Part shown: positions 7,529 through 16,395 of the stretch, piece after piece | How positions within the stretch are numbered: position 1 is the stretch's first letter | Layout of the letters: each line of letters begins with the position of its first letter | NCBI GenBank assembly: GCA_903970285.1 | Contig: CAJCHN010000121.1 | Coordinates: forward strand, 1-51,849 | DNA from: Rhodanobacteraceae bacterium | Lineage (GTDB): Bacteria; Acidobacteriota; Terriglobia; Terriglobales; Acidobacteriaceae | Direction of reading: 5' to 3' | Length of the DNA: 51,849 bases | Translations under genes and position numbers: made by a program | The notes under the pieces: model-generated | The model's input: the letters and a program-made list of their open reading frames with translations, nothing else | The model's database searches: none | Told to the model about the DNA's origin: nothing

Positions 7529-10500
7529 TCGGAGTCCTCCTGGATGAGGGCGGAGGCGGTGAGGCGGGGGCGAACCTGCACGGGCTGGGCGAGAGCCTTT
7601 TGGAGGTGCGGGCGGCGGGCCGCGTTGCGTTGTTCGAGTTGCAACTCGGCTTTGAGTTCGTCGCGGCGGTGAGTGAGGACGGGATCGGGCTTCGCGGTGT
7701 CTTTGCCGACGTCGACGGCCAACTCCGCGTAGCCGAAGGCAGCCGCGAGGTCGCCGTCGCGCTGGTTTGCCGCAGCCAGCTTGGCGGCCAGACGTATCCG
7801 GGTGGAAGTGTCAAGCGTGCTTGCGAGCGGAGGCAAGGTGGCTGAGTTGCTGGAGGATCTTTGCAGTGGTTCGAATTCCCCTTGCGGAAGGTCTGCCGCG
7901 CTGACGTTGGAAGCATCGTCATCATCGACAGCATCATCAGAAGCGGCCTGGTGGGTGGGGGTCGGCTGATTGCTGGTTGAGCCCAGTATTGCGAGGGTCG
8001 CGGAGGCGTCCGCGTCGTCAGGTTGGGCGAGCAGAAGGTTGAGGCGGTTGCGGTCAGAGTTGATGCCAACGGGGGCGATCGCGATTGCCTCGCGCAGGAG
8101 TGTGTCACGGTCTGTGAAGGACACGGTGGTTGCGGCGGCAAGGGCTGCGCGAGAGGCACTGGCATACGGCTGGCGCGCGGCTTCAAGCGTGGTCGGGCGC
8201 GAGAGGAAGGTCAGTTCCCTGCTGCCAAGATCAGCTTGCAGGGAGATGCCGAGTGCAGCAAGGTCGCTGGCGGCTTTGACGCGGGTCTCGTAGGCGGCTG
8301 ACGCATCTTTCGCGACGGCGACGAGGTTGGCGCGGGCTTGATCCCTGGTGCCTGAGTCGCGCTGCGCTTCAGCGAGGCGGAGGCGGTAGGTGGCGTTCCA
8401 CGGCACAAGCTGAACAAGGGATTCGAGGAACGGCAGAGCCTCTGCGGGGTGGTGAGTGGCTTCGAGCAGGTTGGCGGCGGAGTCGGTGTTGATGTAAGGG
8501 TTGACCTCGCCATATGGCACGTCGGGGTGGTTCCAATCGAAACTGCCGTCCGGGTTGCTGATGGCTGCACGTTGCGTCGCCGAGGCTGTGCCAGGGATCA
8601 GCGAGAGCTGGCGCAGGAGGTCGAGCGCACCGGGCAGGTCGTTGGTGTCGAGGCGAAGCTGGGCCAGCGAGAGGTAGTTGGTCGAGTCAAGTTTGTCTTC
8701 CTGCTGCTTGTGCTCGAAGAGGAACTCGGCGAGCGGGCGGATCTGTGCCGGATTCGGCTTGTAGGCCGGGGTGGACGTCTGAAGACGGTAGAGGGCGGAG
8801 TTGAAGTCGGTCTCGGCGGGCAGCGTCTCAGGGTCGGCGCGCCACGAGTCGACCAGCGTTGTAATGCGACTGGTTCGGACGGCAAGCATGATGCGGTCCA
8901 TCAGGAAGCGTGAAGCGTCTTTGTCCGGTAGCGTCTTGAGGAGCGCTTCGGCCTGGGGGAGCTTGTTCTGGGCGAAGTACCGCTCGATGAGTTCACCCTG
9001 ATAGCCGGCGGGGGTGCGATAGCCGGAGCCCGAGTTTTCCTGAGGCTGGTTGCGGGCGAGGTCGATCTCACGCTGCAGGATGATCACGACGGCATCCTCA
9101 CTGAGCCATGGCTTGCCTTGCCATGGAACCTGGCGGAGATCGTCGAGGACCTGGAGCGGGTCGGAGGCGCTACTTGCCAGCTTGGCGACGAAGGCAGCGC
9201 CTTGCTGCGGTGTGGCGGCCGAGGTGTAGACCGCCTTCAGGAGTTCGTTCGAGCGGTAGTTGCCGTTCTTCGCTAGATAGCCGCTGAGGATGGAGGTGAT
9301 CTCGGGCCGGTAGGTGGCCGCGAGATGGTGGGTGCCGAGATGATCGAGAATCGTCTCGAACGAGGTGAAGAACTGCTCGGGATAGATGGCGTGCTGCTGC
9401 ATGCGAAGCAGTTGCCCGAGTGCGTTGTGCCATTGTTCGATCGCCGCGTCGCGGCGGCCGGCTCGGTAGAGGATCAGGGCGAGTTCATCTTCGATGGCGG
9501 CGGTGTCCGAGGTGGCCGGGGCGAGTTCGAGAACGTGCTTGTACTCGAGCAGCGCGGCGTCGGTCTGGCCGGCTTCGGCGTAGCTGCGGCCGAGATTGCG
9601 GTAGCTTTCGGGGGACACGGGGGAAGCTTCGACTTCGGCGGGCAGGAAGTCTTCGGCGTCGGGCAAGGATGAGGCTTTTGAGACCGTTGCAAGGAAGATG
9701 CCGAAGCGGTTGGCGTAGTAGAAGTAGGTGTCTCCGGTGAGCTGACGGGCTGGGTTGGCCGGCACGCCGATGCGAGCGCCGATAGTTACGTTTGCCGCGA
9801 GAGGCTGGGTGAAGTCGTCAAGGCTGGTGGGGATCGTCGTTGGGGTGGCGAAGTAGGTTTCGACGAGCGAGGCGGAGGCGGGTCGCCAGACTGCGGGAAG
9901 TGCCTGGCCGCGGCGGGCGACGGCGGTGAGCGCCTGCGCCTCCGTAGCGTGGGCGACCGTGTAGTTCACGGCTGCGTCGGCGAGCGAGTTGTTCTTGTTG
10001 CCGGCGAGCGCGGTGAGGGCGGCGCGGTCGTGGCGCAGCAGCAGGTCGAAGTAGCGGTCGCGCAGGTCGTTGTTGGTGCGCAGAATGAGCGCGCGCTCGA
10101 CGCGCATCTCGTCGGCCGTGTCGCCGGCGTCACGGTAGGCTTTGGCGGCCTGTTCCCGGATTGCTGCAGCCTGCGCCGGTGGGACGAGTGGGGCATAAGC
10201 TTCGAGGGTCTGGGCAAGGTCGGCGAAGGCGAGGCGGCGGCGCTCAAGAGCCGAGTACGGCTCGAGGTTGGCGGCAGCCTCGGTCCCGCCGCGCAGCAGA
10301 ATCTGCTTACGCCATGCGGCTTCGCGGTCGGCGAGCCCGGCTGCGGTAGCGGCTTCAAGTGCGAGGCTGGCGTCGGTCTCGTGGAGGTGGTCGAGGGACT
10401 CGGCTAGGGCCAGCTTCTGCTCGGGCGTGTAGTAGGTCTGGACGGCGGTGCCGAGGGCGCTCACGGCGAGACGGAGCTGCTCGTCGGCCAGCTCGCGCTG

Positions 10501-12987
10501 GCGATGTGCGAAATCTTGGCGGAAGCTCTCCGCCGCGTCTGCGGAGAGCTTTTCACCCGCGAACTGGGCGGCGAGCACTGCTGGCGAGGTCGCCGGCACT
10601 TCTGCGGCCTTGCGAAGTGCCTGGAGCTTGCGGAGCGCCTCCTGAGCTTTGCCGAGGCGCGTCAGGACGCGGGCGTAGGTGACAGGCCCGGATGAGGCCT
10701 GCGAGTAAGCAAGGGAGCGTGGCGGCGAGAGCAGACTGGTACCGGCGAGGGTGACGCCGCGCTCAGCAAAGGGTTCGGCCTGGGCGAGAAGGTTCCAATT
10801 CGCGAGCTGATCGGCGATGGTGAAGTTGTCCGCAGCGGCCTCGGCGTGGCCTTCGAGGTAAGCGGTGCGTAGCGCCTTGACGGCTTCCTCAGGGCGCTGC
10901 TGCCGGGCACGCAGTTCGGCGAGCCGGACCATCCATGAAGGATCGTGGTAGGTGAGCAGGTAGAGGCGGGAGAAGTCTTTGGCGGCGAGTTCGAACTGCG
11001 CGGGATCGGTCTGGCTGAGGCGCAGTTCGAGGTTGACGCGAGCGGTGTAGAAGTCCGCGCGATCCTGGCGGATGGCGATCACCTGCGACCATGCGGCTTC
11101 GGCGGCAGGCAGATCGCCGAACGCCGTTTCGACCTCTCCAAGCAGGGCGGCGAAGCGCGAGTCCTTGGGTGAGTCGCGCACAGTAGTGCGGAGGAAGTCG
11201 ACAAGTTGCGCCTGGCGATCGTAGCGGCGGGCGTAGAGAGCAGCCTCCTGCGCGGTGGCGGTGTCCTCCGGGAAGGCCGACAGCAGGGCGATGTACTGAG
11301 CTGTGGCGCCTGCATAGTCTTTGGAGCGGGTGAGCGCGGGGATCAGACCGCGGCGTAGCAGCGCGATGCTCTGGCGGCGCTCGTCGGGGCTGAGTTTTGC
11401 GTCGGTGCGGGCGAGTTCGAGGCGGGCTAGGAAGAACTGCTGGAGACCGGCGTCGTCGTGCGCGCGAGCGTAGCTGGCGGAGATGACGGCAATCACGCGG
11501 GCGTCGTAGGGCGTCTGCGCGAGGAGCGTCGTGGCAAGGGCGCGAGCCTGAGCTGGGTCGTCGTTGTCATTGGCACGGCTGGCGGCTTCGAGGGTGAAGT
11601 CGCGGGCGAGCTCGGGCGTGGCGGCTCTTGTGGCTTCGAGCAGCGTGGCAATAGCCTTCGGGGCCTGGTTGTTGCGTGCATAGAAGTCGGTCGTGGTGCG
11701 GACGACGCCGAGGACGCGTGGATTGGCGCGGTAGACGCTGTCAATCATGCGGCTGGCGGCGGCGATATCTTTATGCGCTTCGAGCGAGCGGGAGAGCGTG
11801 TATTCGAGCTCGATCTTCTGCACGGGGTCGGGCGTCAGGTCGGCTTGCCTGGCGAGGGCGCGCTCGTAGACGGGCGTCAGGCTGCGGTCCTGGGCCTGGT
11901 TGCCAACTACTTCGGCTTGTTCGAGCGTCGTGGCGTGGGCGAGCGCCTGGTCAAAGAGGCTGGTCAGCAGCGGGTTGAGCTCGGGCTCGCGGTGCTGGGC
12001 GGCGAGGACGTCGGCGCGCAATGTGAGCGCGGCCGGGTTCTTGGGCTCGGCCATGAAGGTGCCCGCGGTGGCCTTGTCGACGAGGTCTGCGGTGGATTTT
12101 CGCCGGGCAAGCGTGAGCAGGCGGCCGCTGGACTCGGGCGTGCCGACGAAGCTCTGCGCGGTGGCCCAGAGGTTCGAGTCGGCGGCGTCCGAAGGCGGCT
12201 TGAAGAAGTTGCCGAGCGGGGCGAAGACGGAGTCCTGCTTGAGGGCCGGGTCGATGGGGTGAAGGACGGCGTTCGTGTACTCGGCGATAGCGGCGGGGAG
12301 GTTGTGCCGGTTCTCCTCGATGGCGCCGGCTTCATAGGCGAACAGCGAAGACGAGTGAAAGCGGGTGCGGGCTACGTGGAGCTGGGCAAGCGCGGGGTCG
12401 AACTGGAAGTAGTCCCAGAGGATGGTGGCCGAGAGCAGGAAGCCCTGCGTGGAGCCGGGATGGAGCGTGGTCATGCGCTGCCAGTAGGGCTCGACCCAGG
12501 CAAGGTCTTCGCCGCCGATGCTGGTGGCTTCGGCGTAGAGGTCGCCGAGGGTGGCGAGGCGTTCGACGCTATCGGGCGCGGCGTTGAGCAGGTTGTTCTC
12601 GAAGGCGACGGCGCGTTGCGTGGAGGCGCTGGTTGGGTCGAGATAGGCTTGCGAGCGGTAGAGCGAGACGGCGGTGTCGCCGAGGTCGGAGTCGGCGGGG
12701 TAGGCTTCGGCGACCTGCGCGAGCAGCGGGGTGGCCTGCTCGTAGTGCGAGGTGAAGAGGTCGATGCTGGCGAGTTCGCGTGTGGCGGCGGGGTTATTGT
12801 CCAAAGACGGAACGCCTCCGAGCGCGGCGCGTTCCGCTTCGAGCTTGCCGTTGCGGCTGAGCCAGGTGAGGAACTCGGTTTCGAGCTCAGGCGACTCCCA
12901 CCAGACGCGGCGGATAAGTGCTTCGTAGGCGGCGGGTTCGCGCGTGGCTTTGGCCTGGTAGGCGGCGAGCAGATTCTGAGTGAACAC
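7525..12987 (-). CDS. Giant tetratricopeptide-repeat protein, C-terminal part (after frameshift)
   Basis: An open frame of 1820 residues made almost entirely of TPR-like helix pairs rich in Ala/Leu, such as YRNLGRSYAEAGQTDAALLEY. No catalytic or membrane motif is visible. Its only available start is a GTG at 12987 without SD. Codons upstream of it, back to about 13097, still read as good protein in the same frame (LDAYFRQVNSGEPIGPQLAV). It is therefore best seen as the continuation of the frame at 13086-15236. One added G at 13097-13098 would fuse the two into a single 2570-residue exported protein. Its stop overlaps the ATG of the next operon gene. Probable role: a large scaffold in the periplasm or on the cell surface. 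Confidence 0.75.
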   Translation of the reverse strand: MFTQNLLAAYQAKATREPAAYEALIRRVWWESPELETEFLTWLSRNGKLEAERAALGGVPSLDNNPAATRELASIDLFTSHYEQATPLLAQVAEAYPADSDLGDTAVSLYRSQAYLDPTSASTQRAVAFENNLLNAAPDSVERLATLGDLYAEATSIGGEDLAWVEPYWQRMTTLHPGSTQGFLLSATILWDYFQFDPALAQLHVARTRFHSSSLFAYEAGAIEENRHNLPAAIAEYTNAVLHPIDPALKQDSVFAPLGNFFKPPSDAADSNLWATAQSFVGTPESSGRLLTLARRKSTADLVDKATAGTFMAEPKNPAALTLRADVLAAQHREPELNPLLTSLFDQALAHATTLEQAEVVGNQAQDRSLTPVYERALARQADLTPDPVQKIELEYTLSRSLEAHKDIAAASRMIDSVYRANPRVLGVVRTTTDFYARNNQAPKAIATLLEATRAATPELARDFTLEAASRANDNDDPAQARALATTLLAQTPYDARVIAVISASYARAHDDAGLQQFFLARLELARTDAKLSPDERRQSIALLRRGLIPALTRSKDYAGATAQYIALLSAFPEDTATAQEAALYARRYDRQAQLVDFLRTTVRDSPKDSRFAALLGEVETAFGDLPAAEAAWSQVIAIRQDRADFYTARVNLELRLSQTDPAQFELAAKDFSRLYLLTYHDPSWMVRLAELRARQQRPEEAVKALRTAYLEGHAEAAADNFTIADQLANWNLLAQAEPFAERGVTLAGTSLLSPPRSLAYSQASSGPVTYARVLTRLGKAQEALRKLQALRKAAEVPATSPAVLAAQFAGEKLSADAAESFRQDFAHRQRELADEQLRLAVSALGTAVQTYYTPEQKLALAESLDHLHETDASLALEAATAAGLADREAAWRKQILLRGGTEAAANLEPYSALERRRLAFADLAQTLEAYAPLVPPAQAAAIREQAAKAYRDAGDTADEMRVERALILRTNNDLRDRYFDLLLRHDRAALTALAGNKNNSLADAAVNYTVAHATEAQALTAVARRGQALPAVWRPASASLVETYFATPTTIPTSLDDFTQPLAANVTIGARIGVPANPARQLTGDTYFYYANRFGIFLATVSKASSLPDAEDFLPAEVEASPVSPESYRNLGRSYAEAGQTDAALLEYKHVLELAPATSDTAAIEDELALILYRAGRRDAAIEQWHNALGQLLRMQQHAIYPEQFFTSFETILDHLGTHHLAATYRPEITSILSGYLAKNGNYRSNELLKAVYTSAATPQQGAAFVAKLASSASDPLQVLDDLRQVPWQGKPWLSEDAVVIILQREIDLARNQPQENSGSGYRTPAGYQGELIERYFAQNKLPQAEALLKTLPDKDASRFLMDRIMLAVRTSRITTLVDSWRADPETLPAETDFNSALYRLQTSTPAYKPNPAQIRPLAEFLFEHKQQEDKLDSTNYLSLAQLRLDTNDLPGALDLLRQLSLIPGTASATQRAAISNPDGSFDWNHPDVPYGEVNPYINTDSAANLLEATHHPAEALPFLESLVQLVPWNATYRLRLAEAQRDSGTRDQARANLVAVAKDASAAYETRVKAASDLAALGISLQADLGSRELTFLSRPTTLEAARQPYASASRAALAAATTVSFTDRDTLLREAIAIAPVGINSDRNRLNLLLAQPDDADASATLAILGSTSNQPTPTHQAASDDAVDDDDASNVSAADLPQGEFEPLQRSSSNSATLPPLASTLDTSTRIRLAAKLAAANQRDGDLAAAFGYAELAVDVGKDTAKPDPVLTHRRDELKAELQLEQRNAARRPHLQKALAQPVQVRPRLTASALIQEDSE

Positions 12988-13085
12988 AAGGTCGTGGGGG
13001 AAGCGTTTGGCCGCGTAGAGGTTGAGCTTGACGGCGAGCTGTGGGCCGATGGGCTCGCCGGAGTTGACTTGCCGGAAGTAGGCGT

Positions 13086-15236
13086 CTAGGTCTGTGCCGG
13101 AAAGATGTCAGTGACCTTGCCGGTGAGCTGGGCGAAGGCGTCGCGCTTCTTTTCGCGCAGGTAGAAGCGCGCCAGCTTGTCGTACCAGGTGGGTTGCTGG
13201 AAGCGCGCGATGGCGAGCTCGAAGGTCTTCTCCTGCTCAGCGGAGAGGTTGTTCTGTTGGAGAAAGGTGGCGAGCTTCTCGTAGAGGAATGGGTCGTCCG
13301 GGCTGCGGTCAAGCTGGGTGCGCAGGACGGCTAAGGCGCGGGGAAGGTTGCCGGTCGCGGTGAGGCGGCCAAGGTAGCGGTCGAGCTCGCGGCTGTAGGC
13401 TGCGGCAGCGGGAAGGGTGCGGCGCGTGGGGGGCGCAGTAAGCGCGAGCTGCTTCAGGCGGCTGGTTGAAGCGGCGCCACTGTCGGGGAGTTCGCTCAGA
13501 TCGGTATTGTCGGTGTAGGCACCGGTCTGATCGTAGAGGGTGACGCGGACGTTTGGAGATTCATTGGCTGAGGCGGACTGCGGCGGCTGCGCGGCGGCGG
13601 AGAGCGGCATGCCGTTGGTCTGGGCGGCAAGTTCGGCGAGCTGCGACTCGTAGAGAGCGAACTCGTCTGCCGTGTCGTTCTCCTGGGCGTACGCGTCGGC
13701 GATGAGGTCGGCGACCTCCAGCCGCTGCGGCGCGGTGGCGTAGGTGGCGAGGAACTGTTTGCCTTCGGCGATGACCGTCGCGGGCTCCCCGTACTGGCTG
13801 ATCGCGCGAAGCAGTTCGGCGTGGAGCGCGGGGCGCTCGGGCGCGCCGGGGAAACGCTTGTCGAGGTCGGCGAGCAGTTCGGCAGCCTTGGCACGGTGGA
13901 AGTAGCTTTGCGCCTTCTCGTTTTCTGCGGTGTAGGCGGATTGGATGCCGTTGCCGTTGAGCCAGAGCGAGAGGATGCCGTTCCAGTAGCCGGGACCCTG
14001 GTCGAGAGTGGCGATGTCGCGGTAAAGTGTGAGGTTCTGCGCGCCGAGCGCGAGCGGCTGGTCGGGGGCTTCAAGCAGAGTATGGACAAGGCCTGCGAGA
14101 CCGGACTGAGCTGCGGGTTCGCCGTTGGGCAGCGTGCCTTCGTTGGAAGCGAGGGCATAGTTGTAGCGGGCGGACTCGGCGTAGGTGTGGGTGGTTTCGG
14201 CGAGCGCGGCGAGGGTGTAGAGGTCGAGCGGCGTCCATGTGCCGTTGCGGGCTTCCCGCTCCACGCGGAAGGCGTCGAGGGTGCGCTGCGCGGCGTCGGG
14301 CCGGCCGGCCTGCTGGTCGTAGTAAACGATGCGGGCGAGGGCGTTGAGCGCCTCGGGGCCGTCGGGGTGGGCGGCGAGGCGTTCACGGGCGTCTGCGACA
14401 AAGGCACGCTGGCGATGCGTCTGACCGAGCAGCGCGAAGTAGGCCTGGATCAGTTCAGGCGGCCAGAGCGGGGCGAAGGCGTGGTCGCAGACGGCGAGCG
14501 CGGCGGCGGTGTCGCCCTCGCTTTCAGCAAGGAGTGCCTCGGCGCGTATTGGAAAAACGTTGTCTCCTGGGAACTGCCTGCTGTAGCGGGCGATCAGGGC
14601 CTCGGCTGCCTTGCGGTCCTTTTGTTGCAGCAGGAACTTCAGGTTCAGGGCGTAGACGGCAGGCTGGTCGGGGTAGCGGTTGAGGAAGGCGGTCAGGATC
14701 GAGGCGGTTTGTGAGGGTGGGAGCGCCTGGTCGGCCGCGAGGAAGAGGAGGCGATCGTAGGCGATCCACGAACGCTGCTGCGTGGGATCAAGGTATATCT
14801 CGGACGCTGGCGGAGGTGCGGCGGCGGCTTCACCAAAAGCAGCGATCGCCTGTGGGATCATCAGGCGGCGCTGGTAGAAGTCTGCAAGCTCGAGCTCAGC
14901 GGCGGCGTGGTCTTTGGCGTTGGCGGCGTAAAGCTTCCAGTCGGCCTCGGCGGCTCGTGCGTCGAGCGCCTGCTCGTCGGTGCGGGCGCGGAGCTGGTAG
15001 AGTTCGGCGTTGTCGGGAGAGGAGGCGATGAGACGGCCTAGTTCGGTCTGGGCTTCCTTCGGTGGGCGCGGGTAGAGCTCGTCCGCAGCGGGGAGGTGCA
15101 TGGTGCGGTAGAGGGCGGCTTCGATGGTGGAGGAGCCGACGATGTGCTGGAGCCACTCAGGAAGCGTGGCATGGGCGGTGAGCGGAACGAGCAAGAGCGT
15201 GGCCAGCAAAATACTTGTTCCGGCCCGGAAACCCAT
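13086..15236 (-). CDS. Giant tetratricopeptide-repeat protein, N-terminal part (signal peptide; before frameshift)
   Basis: A protein of 716 residues from the ATG at 15236. The signal peptide (GTSILLATLLLVPLTAHA) decides this start over the longer open frame from 15365, whose first 43 residues are low-complexity and overlap the end of the upstream gene. After cleavage come TPR-like helical repeats (for example ELYQLRARTDEQALDARAAE and LYEKLATFLQQNNLSAEQE). It ends abruptly at TAG (13086) while protein-like sequence goes on in the -1 frame, so it is most likely the first part of one huge TPR protein. It starts 43 bases after the VIT-VWA gene and is part of the same operon. Confidence 0.75.
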   Translation of the reverse strand: MGFRAGTSILLATLLLVPLTAHATLPEWLQHIVGSSTIEAALYRTMHLPAADELYPRPPKEAQTELGRLIASSPDNAELYQLRARTDEQALDARAAEADWKLYAANAKDHAAAELELADFYQRRLMIPQAIAAFGEAAAAPPPASEIYLDPTQQRSWIAYDRLLFLAADQALPPSQTASILTAFLNRYPDQPAVYALNLKFLLQQKDRKAAEALIARYSRQFPGDNVFPIRAEALLAESEGDTAAALAVCDHAFAPLWPPELIQAYFALLGQTHRQRAFVADARERLAAHPDGPEALNALARIVYYDQQAGRPDAAQRTLDAFRVEREARNGTWTPLDLYTLAALAETTHTYAESARYNYALASNEGTLPNGEPAAQSGLAGLVHTLLEAPDQPLALGAQNLTLYRDIATLDQGPGYWNGILSLWLNGNGIQSAYTAENEKAQSYFHRAKAAELLADLDKRFPGAPERPALHAELLRAISQYGEPATVIAEGKQFLATYATAPQRLEVADLIADAYAQENDTADEFALYESQLAELAAQTNGMPLSAAAQPPQSASANESPNVRVTLYDQTGAYTDNTDLSELPDSGAASTSRLKQLALTAPPTRRTLPAAAAYSRELDRYLGRLTATGNLPRALAVLRTQLDRSPDDPFLYEKLATFLQQNNLSAEQEKTFELAIARFQQPTWYDKLARFYLREKKRDAFAQLTGKVTDIFPAQT

Positions 15237-15279
15237 CCTAGCTACGTAAGGGTGGGGCACGAGCGTTCTAAAGGAAAAG

Positions 15280-16395
15280 CTACGGGAGGATGTCAACGGA
15301 GACCTCCTGCGTCCCGAGATTGTGTGCGATGTCTTCGGCGGTGACGGTGAGGGTGTAGCGGCCAATGGGCAGGTCGGGCGGTATGACTAATGTACCGGTG
15401 TTCGTCGCGGCGCGAGCGTTCCAGCGCAGGGTAACCGGTTCGACGCCTTCGATGCGGGCGGTGAGAGTGCGTGTGCTGGCGGTTGCGGCCGCGCGGATTT
15501 CGAGCGCCTCGCCGCGGTGCAGGCTGGTGCGGGCGAGTTGCAGCTTGACCGCGGGCGGCGTGCTGGCGATGACGAAGGTTTTAGCTTCGCGATAGGTGTT
15601 GCCGTGGGTGTCGCGCAGGATAAGCCGCACGGAGTAGGTACCGTCCTTCATCTCGGGTGGGGCGAGGAAGCGCGTCTCCCAGAGACGGTTGGCCTCGTCG
15701 CCGGGTGCCTTCAGGTCTTCGCTCGCAAGATGGCGCAGCGGCTTGGTGAGGCCAAAAGGAAAGAGAGCGATCACGGAGTCAATTTGAGCGTCGGTGCGGA
15801 CGCGCAGGACAGGGTCGCCCGGGCGGATGACACGCGGCCGTAGCAGCGAGCGCGGCACGGCGAGGAAGCTGGTGTACGGCGTCACGAACTTGTAACGGCG
15901 GGAGAGACGTATGATCTCGTCGATGGCTGCGGTGGTTTCGCCGTCGCGGTCGATCTGGTCGAGCAGTGCATTGACCCGCGCTTGCGCCCATAGCCGCGGC
16001 AGTTGCGGGTGCGATGGGTCGACAGCTGGCAGCGGCGTCTGGGCGCGGGCTTCAAGCGGCGCGCCTTCACGGCTGGCTCGGGCGGTGAGGGTGAGGGGCT
16101 TGGCTGAGGGTTGATATTGCCCCACCCACTGCGCGATCGAGCCCGGATAGACGGCATCGTCGAGTGGGTAGATGTACGATATCTGGCCGGCGGGCGAGGC
16201 TTCAAAGCTCAGGCCGGCGACGGGGTTCCGGGTGAGCTTCGAGATGAAGGATTGCAGGTGGAAGTCCACCGGCTCGGTCGAGAGCACCGGCTCCAGGAAG
16301 CCGCCGTTCTGAGCGAGCTTGCGCAGCAGCGGCAGGTTGGCGTCGTCGCCGACAGCGAAGACCACGGTGTGCGGGGATGCGGCGACTGCTTCCAC
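15280..16395 (-). CDS. VIT-VWA protein, C-terminal part (after frameshift)
   Basis: An open frame of 371 residues whose first codon would be an in-frame GTG without SD. It begins inside the VWA fold (HTVVFAVGDDANLPLL continues the Rossmann-like strand and helix pattern). It then runs through a helical linker (ALLDQIDRDGETTAAIDEII), a conserved-looking YKFVTPYTSFLAV stretch typical of VIT-VWA proteins, and two beta-sandwich-like domains ending EVSVDILP. It is the missing end of the frame at 16209-17666. Restoring one G in the GG at 16392-16393 (minus strand) gives one 795-residue protein reading through ASQWEAVAASPH. Confidence 0.78.
   Translation of the reverse strand: MEAVAASPHTVVFAVGDDANLPLLRKLAQNGGFLEPVLSTEPVDFHLQSFISKLTRNPVAGLSFEASPAGQISYIYPLDDAVYPGSIAQWVGQYQPSAKPLTLTARASREGAPLEARAQTPLPAVDPSHPQLPRLWAQARVNALLDQIDRDGETTAAIDEIIRLSRRYKFVTPYTSFLAVPRSLLRPRVIRPGDPVLRVRTDAQIDSVIALFPFGLTKPLRHLASEDLKAPGDEANRLWETRFLAPPEMKDGTYSVRLILRDTHGNTYREAKTFVIASTPPAVKLQLARTSLHRGEALEIRAAATASTRTLTARIEGVEPVTLRWNARAATNTGTLVIPPDLPIGRYTLTVTAEDIAHNLGTQEVSVDILP

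Noticed and set aside
11458..13089. 543-residue plus-strand open frame
   Set aside because: Antisense to the giant TPR gene; low-complexity Gly/Val/Glu composition typical of a shadow frame.
13090..13105. Programmed -1 frameshift site in the TPR gene
   Set aside because: The codons before the break (ATC TTT CCG) do not form a slippery heptamer, so mutation or sequencing error is preferred.
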